Part shown: positions 6,679 to 9,624 of the stretch, in pieces | Layout of the letters: each line of letters opens with the position of its first letter | Numbering within the stretch: position 1 is the first letter of the stretch | Assembly: GCA_903882345.1 (NCBI GenBank) | Contig: CAIRWO010000061.1 | Location: 1 to 9,624 of the forward strand | DNA length: 9,624 bases | Direction of reading: 5' to 3' | From: Candidatus Omnitrophota bacterium | GTDB taxonomy: Bacteria; Omnitrophota; Gorgyraeia; Gygaellales; Profunditerraquicolaceae | Notes under the pieces: generated by a model | What the model saw: the letters and a program-made list of their open reading frames with translations, nothing else | Databases searched by the model: none | What the model was told of the DNA's origin: nothing | Program-made: the position numbers and the translations under genes

Positions 6679-7304
6679 TAGAATCCTAATTCTTCTCCCA
6701 CAAGAATAACTTTGAGCCTAGACGGTGAAACCTCGGCTTCCACAATGAGAACCTGGCAGCACATCCGTTTGTATTCCGGAAACAGACAGACGTCTTTACG
6801 GCATACGCCGTCTTTAAAACAAGGCGTGTTCCAATTAAGGCGTTTACAGTTAAGCGGCGTTGCATATTCCCTTGCCCGCTTTAGTGCCTCCTGGAGGCTG
6901 GGGCAGATTTTATTGGTTCCCGCAATAACGATAACATTAGCGGCATTGGAAATCCCGGTAATACGATTGCCGTACGCGCTAAAAAAAATAAGTTCGCCTG
7001 ATTCGGCAATGGCATTGGGGCTGGCAAGGTAATAATCTGCTTGAGCGCCCTGTTTTCTCAATTCCAGGCTCTCTCCCCGACTGATACCCGGCTGATACTG
7101 GTTAAAAACTTTCACGCCCGCCGCTTCCAGCGCGGGGACTATTCCCAGCGCATCGAGAGTTTGTGAGCCGGAAATACCAACAGTAACATTTTTAGGGATG
7201 ATTTCCCTGATTTTTTCCCGCGCCTTATTCCTGTCGGCACAATATAAACCGTCGATATTCCTCTTTTTCCAGTTTTCTATAACGAAATTTATTTTCTTGT
7301 CCAT
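6678..7304 (-). CDS. LUD-domain protein (LutC/DUF162 family)
   Basis: The frame opens at 7346, but I choose the ATG at 7304 because it lies one base after the stop of the TlpA-like gene and gives the usual N-terminus (MDKKINFVIENWKKRNIDGL). The product has 208 residues. LUD features are VTVGISGSQTLDALGI (40-55), ADYYLASPNAIAESGELIFF (89-108) and YGNRITGISNAANVIVIAGT (111-130). The C-terminal LNCKRLNWNTPC...GVC...DVC...MCCQVLIVE segment has six cysteines (153, 162, 168, 173, 182, 183) and ends VILVGEELGF. LUD proteins include LutB/LutC of lactate use, but this stand-alone, cysteine-ending form is widespread in anaerobes and has no settled function. The cysteines could hold a metal or Fe-S site (inference). 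There is no LutA or LutB next to it, so a lactate-utilisation role is unlikely from context. Confidence 0.85.
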   Translation of the reverse strand: MDKKINFVIENWKKRNIDGLYCADRNKAREKIREIIPKNVTVGISGSQTLDALGIVPALEAAGVKVFNQYQPGISRGESLELRKQGAQADYYLASPNAIAESGELIFFSAYGNRITGISNAANVIVIAGTNKICPSLQEALKRAREYATPLNCKRLNWNTPCFKDGVCRKDVCLFPEYKRMCCQVLIVEAEVSPSRLKVILVGEELGF

Positions 7305-7305
7305 T

Positions 7306-7785
7306 CTATTTGGAAAGCAGTTTTTCGTAATCCGTGGGAAGAGCATTGCCCTGGAAAGCTATCCTGCCTCCTTTATCAATAAGCACATAGGTAGGCACGC
7401 CTAAAACGTCATAAATATAGGAAACTGCCGAATCAGTATCCAAAAGCACGTTAAAAACCAAAGGATTCTTCTTGGTAAAATCATTAACATGCGAAGCACT
7501 CTCGCCCACATCGATTACCATGATTTTCCAGCCGATTTTCGTGAGATCCGCATACCTGCCCCCGTTCAATCCCTTTAATTCTTCCCGGCAAAACGGGCAC
7601 CATGTCGTCCAAAAAAACAAGAGTACAGGCTGCTTGTCCCTGTAATCAGCCAACTTTATTTTATTGCCCTGGGTATCCTGTAAGGTGAAGTCTGGTGCCA
7701 AAAGCGCATCCTTAGCCGACAAAACAGGCGCCGATAACAACAAGAAAGTCGACAACATAACCATAGTCCCGAAAAACTTTTTCAT
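7306..7785 (-). CDS. Exported TlpA/ResA-like thioredoxin-fold thiol-disulfide oxidoreductase
   Basis: The frame is open to 8040, but the start at 7785 is set by a strong AAGGAGA 8 bases before the ATG and by a signal peptide starting MKKFFG; the longer reading overlaps ccdA and has no such features. The product has 159 residues. The signal peptide ends near APVLSA (residue 24), and there is no lipobox cysteine. Thioredoxin features are APDFTLQDTQGNKIKLADY (30-48), the active site FFWTTWCPFCREE (57-69; C63 and C66) and GVPTYVLIDKGG (129-140) with cis-Pro131. It should work in the periplasm, reducing protein thiols with electrons from CcdA, which is encoded 2 bases before. Possible targets are apocytochrome c or metalloproteins; none is encoded here. 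Confidence 0.9.
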   Translation of the reverse strand: MKKFFGTMVMLSTFLLLSAPVLSAKDALLAPDFTLQDTQGNKIKLADYRDKQPVLLFFWTTWCPFCREELKGLNGGRYADLTKIGWKIMVIDVGESASHVNDFTKKNPLVFNVLLDTDSAVSYIYDVLGVPTYVLIDKGGRIAFQGNALPTDYEKLLSK

Positions 7786-7787
7786 TT

Positions 7788-8456
7788 TTAGAATCTCCTT
7801 ATCCCAATATAAACAAAACAAGCTCCGCTTAACAGAATAATCACCGCCCCCAGCCTTTTTACCCAAATCATCCAACGGCCTGATTTGGGTAATCTTAACA
7901 GCGTGCCGCTGAATGTCCCGACCAAAATCAAAATCAGGCCCATGCCATAGGCAAAACTGAACAAAAGCGTCATTCCATATACTATATTTTTCTTCGCAGC
8001 TATATATGCCAGTATCGCTGCCAGCGCAGGCGTAAGGCATGATCCGACAACCAGCCCGGAAATCAACCCCAGCAGAAAGGTCGATAGATAATCTCCTCTT
8101 TTATGTTTAGACAGCCTAACGGCATTGGGCAGGGCAATATTGAATACATCAAGCATCGACAGGCCGAAAAAAATAATCACCAGGCCGGAAATAAGATAAG
8201 TTATTGGCTGCGAGCTTATCTTGCCGAATATCTGGCCGGTCAGAGAGGCGATCAGGCCAAGTATGGAATAAGTAACGGCGATGCCCGTAACATAAACAAG
8301 GCTTAAAATAAAACTTTTAAATTTTGAATTGGCCGCGTTTAAGCCGATATAGCCGGCGCTGATGGGTATAAGCGGATATACGCAGGGAGTGAAACTCATA
8401 AGCATGCCGCCGAAAAACGCCAAGAGATAATCAATGGGGTTACCCGAGAGATTCAT
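7788..8456 (-). CDS. ccdA: CcdA/DsbD-type transmembrane electron carrier
   Basis: The 222-residue protein is almost entirely hydrophobic, with about six membrane segments. The two redox cysteines of the family are present in the expected settings: C25 in SFTPCVYPLIP and C140 in GLVVGSCLTPALAAILAY. They pass electrons from cytoplasmic thioredoxin to a periplasmic partner. The length fits CcdA rather than DsbD, which carries extra periplasmic domains; here the missing thioredoxin domain is supplied by the next gene. The ATG lies inside the last codons of cutA (17-base overlap), with AGGTGG just before it, so translation is probably coupled. No cytochrome c maturation genes are in view, so it may serve a general periplasmic thiol pathway. 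Confidence 0.92.
   Translation of the reverse strand: MNLSGNPIDYLLAFFGGMLMSFTPCVYPLIPISAGYIGLNAANSKFKSFILSLVYVTGIAVTYSILGLIASLTGQIFGKISSQPITYLISGLVIIFFGLSMLDVFNIALPNAVRLSKHKRGDYLSTFLLGLISGLVVGSCLTPALAAILAYIAAKKNIVYGMTLLFSFAYGMGLILILVGTFSGTLLRLPKSGRWMIWVKRLGAVIILLSGACFVYIGIRRF
7794..7800 (-). promoter_or_regulatory. Ribosome binding site fixing the start of the TlpA-like gene
   Basis: AAGGAGA lies 8 bases before the ATG at 7785 and inside the end of ccdA. It chooses the signal-peptide start over the longer upstream frame. Confidence 0.8.
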
Positions 8457-8751
8457 CCAGCCACCTTAGGTATTTTTTGTCCCCGGAGATTATCGGCAGG
8501 GCGATTATTTCCGGGACCTCATAGCTGTGCAAGGATTTAACCGCCTTTATAATTTTCGCTAATCTGGATTTTTTGGATTTCATTATCAGCAGCGCTTCTT
8601 TAGCGGAATCAGGCTTTCCTTCCCACCAGAATACCGATTTTACGTTATCGATAATATTGGCGCAGGCGACTAGCCTTGCCTGGATAAGCTTATCGGCTAT
8701 CTTTTGCGCCTCGCGAACGTCAGCAGCAGTCACAAAAATTACAACGTACAT
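8440..8751 (-). CDS. cutA: CutA1-like divalent-cation tolerance protein
   Basis: The 103-residue product has the full CutA1 pattern: VIFVTAADVREAQKIADKLI (4-23), LVACANIID (27-35), SVFWWEGKPDSAKEALLIMK (39-58) and LHSYEVPEIIALPI (74-87). CutA1 forms very stable cytoplasmic trimers with a ferredoxin-like fold. It was named for copper tolerance, but its real function is unsettled. It is the first gene of the run after the promoter at 8784-8812, with a G-rich stretch (CGGGGG) as a weak ribosome site. It overlaps ccdA by 17 bases. In E. coli too, cutA lies beside the ccdA relative dsbD, so this pairing recurs. Confidence 0.93.
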   Translation of the reverse strand: MYVVIFVTAADVREAQKIADKLIQARLVACANIIDNVKSVFWWEGKPDSAKEALLIMKSKKSRLAKIIKAVKSLHSYEVPEIIALPIISGDKKYLRWLDESLG

Positions 8752-8783
8752 TTTTTAGCCCCCGGATCGATTTTCCTGAAATA

Positions 8784-8812
8784 ATCATACCACGAATCAA
8801 CCCTGCGTTCAA
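8784..8812 (-). promoter_or_regulatory. Candidate sigma-70 promoter of the cutA-led operon
   Basis: TTGAAC (8807-8812; matches the -35 consensus at four of six positions) is followed after exactly 17 bases by TATGAT (8784-8789; five of six). Transcription would begin near 8777, giving a short leader of about 26 bases before the cutA ATG. It starts just past the stop of the small upstream gene, so the six following genes may form an operon of their own. Confidence 0.6.
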
Positions 8813-8816
8813 ATGC

Positions 8817-9041
8817 CTAATCGATCTTCACCGACTTTAATTTACCGAACTGCGAACAGGCATCGAAGATCAAGGTTGGATCCTCGGTATGGATGCTGAT
8901 TTTCAGGGCCTGGCTTCCCGGGATATCCTCCTCCAACTCGGAGATAATCAAATTTTCTCCCAGGCCGGAAAGAGATCCCCTGATCTCTTCTAGCGACGCC
9001 GCCCTGATATTTAAAATAAATTCGAGGTTATACTTTTGCAT
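8817..9041 (-). CDS. Stand-alone FakA/YloV middle-domain-like small protein
   Basis: The product has 74 residues. It opens with YNLEFILNI and continues SLSGLGENLIISE, then LKISIHTEDPTLIFDACSQF (46-65) and GKLKSVKID at the end. This order matches the domain that follows the DAK2/DhaL kinase domain in FakA/YloV-type fatty-acid kinases, which starts with a Y-x-x-E-F strand and holds the h-x-h-H-T-x-x-P segment followed by hG-x-h-x-x-h-x-I. Here the domain stands alone; no kinase domain is in view. The match is by eye and from memory of the family, so it needs a profile search. The ATG follows the pgeF stop directly (TAAATG) with no clear ribosome site, so it is likely translated by reinitiation after pgeF. 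A small ACT-like regulatory domain is an alternative. Confidence 0.65.
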   Translation of the reverse strand: MQKYNLEFILNIRAASLEEIRGSLSGLGENLIISELEEDIPGSQALKISIHTEDPTLIFDACSQFGKLKSVKID

Positions 9042-9624
9042 TTACTTAAGCATGATTACTGAGATCATCCTGCCGCAATCCGAGGACTCTTTACGGAAAG
9101 AAAAAAACTCGTCGTGAAAACAAGAGGTGCATTTTCCGCAATCGGATATGTTTTCTTCTCTTAAGCCTGAACCCAATAACTGCTTCCGGTTGATGTCTGT
9201 TAAATCCAAAAAATAACGGCTGCCTTTTTCTTGTAAACCGGTGATAAAATAATCCCTGAATTCGCTGCCGACTTCATAACAGCATTGCCTTATCGACGGG
9301 CCGAAACCAGCGAGCAGGTCTAAAGGCTTGGTATTGAATTTTTCCCGCATCAATGATACTGTTTTGGCGGCAATTTCATCCCGGCTGCCCTTCCAACCCG
9401 CATGCACCAAACCGATAGCGCGGTTGGCCGGATCGTATAAAAAAATCGAAAGACAGTCGGCAGTAAAAACAGCAAGCGGAAGGTTGGGTTCGCGGGTTAT
9501 AAAGGCATCTGTATCGGGTATTGCGCTGGAGTAAGAAAGGGCGCCGCTTCCCCGGTCTTGTTTACCTGCAAACTTTACATTAGCCGAATGCGTTTGCTTT
9601 GCAGAGACGAGATCCCGGTAATCA
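9042..9624 (-). CDS. pgeF: PgeF/YfiH-family protein (laccase-domain, purine nucleoside phosphorylase-like), 5' end outside window
   Basis: 193 codons are visible before the stop; about 50-60 residues are missing at the N-terminus beyond the right edge. The family metal and catalytic residues are present in order: QTHS (H12 of the visible part), FTADCLSIFLYDP (C57) and GLVHAGWKGSRDEI (H74). PDTDAFIT, GFGPSIRQCCYEVG and a C-terminal FHDEFFSFRK...GRMISVI complete the pattern. Family members are cytoplasmic enzymes that act on purine nucleosides (phosphorylase and adenosine deaminase activity) or edit peptidoglycan precursors (E. coli PgeF). An internal TTG at 9410 could be mistaken for a start, but the conserved motifs continue upstream of it. 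It leads directly into the 74-residue gene. Confidence 0.92.
   Translation of the reverse strand, partial: DYRDLVSAKQTHSANVKFAGKQDRGSGALSYSSAIPDTDAFITREPNLPLAVFTADCLSIFLYDPANRAIGLVHAGWKGSRDEIAAKTVSLMREKFNTKPLDLLAGFGPSIRQCCYEVGSEFRDYFITGLQEKGSRYFLDLTDINRKQLLGSGLREENISDCGKCTSCFHDEFFSFRKESSDCGRMISVIMLK

Noticed and set aside
7305..7346. Longer start of the LUD-domain gene at 7346
   Set aside because: It adds 14 residues that overlap the TlpA-like gene. The ATG at 7304 sits one base after that gene's stop and gives the family N-terminus.
7786..8040. N-terminal extension of the TlpA-like frame up to 8040
   Set aside because: It overlaps ccdA in another frame and has no ribosome site. The ATG at 7785 has a strong AAGGAGA and begins a proper signal peptide.
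9328..9410. TTG at 9410 as the start of pgeF
   Set aside because: The catalytic His and Cys motifs (QTHS, TADC) continue in frame upstream to the window edge, so the gene is longer and cut by the edge.
1..9624. CRISPR arrays, tRNA or rRNA genes, insertion sequences
   Set aside because: I saw no regularly spaced repeats, no tRNA-like cloverleaf or rRNA segments, and no transposase or terminal inverted repeats. A covariance-model scan would be needed to exclude small RNAs.

Overview
All protein-coding genes in this window lie on the minus strand and are packed closely, so transcription runs from high to low coordinates. The organism looks like an anaerobic or microaerophilic Gram-negative bacterium. 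It has several Sec signal peptides, a large aromatic-rich outer-membrane beta-barrel, a LUD-domain protein, and a short methionine-synthase-like protein of the type found in anaerobes. The mosaic of families and the compact gene order recall uncultivated lineages such as Omnitrophota, but that placement is a guess; no rRNA or marker gene is present to test it.

Right part (about 8817-9624): the 3' part of pgeF (purine nucleoside phosphorylase / laccase-domain family) runs in from the window edge. It is followed without a gap by a 74-residue protein that resembles the middle domain of FakA/YloV-type fatty-acid kinases standing alone.

Centre (about 5152-8751): a tightly coupled run of six genes: cutA, ccdA, a secreted TlpA/ResA-like thioredoxin, a LUD-domain protein, a PNPOx-like split-barrel flavoprotein and a MetE-core-like protein. 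A near-consensus sigma-70 promoter (8784-8812) sits just before cutA, and most junctions are overlaps or a few bases. ccdA and the TlpA-like gene form a clear pair that moves reductant across the inner membrane. The link to the last three genes is unknown.

Left part (1 to about 5140): this is the most interesting region. Behind a promoter with a perfect -35 box (TTGACA, 17 bases, TATACT) lie four secreted or outer-membrane proteins. (1) A 470-residue protein is built from three tandem copies of one beta-sandwich-like domain. (2) A 204-residue protein carries one copy of what looks like the same domain, with an extra N-terminal segment of alternating hydrophobic residues. (3) A 291-residue protein resembles a two-Ig periplasmic pilus chaperone. 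(4) A large protein has a TPR, a secretin-type pilus N-terminal domain (T2SS-T3SS_pil_N type) and a long beta-barrel. Together they look like an unrecognised chaperone-usher-like surface-fibre system: tip, major subunit, chaperone and an unconventional outer-membrane pore. The pore gene has no ATG, GTG or TTG at its obvious start; the best-placed codon is ATC.
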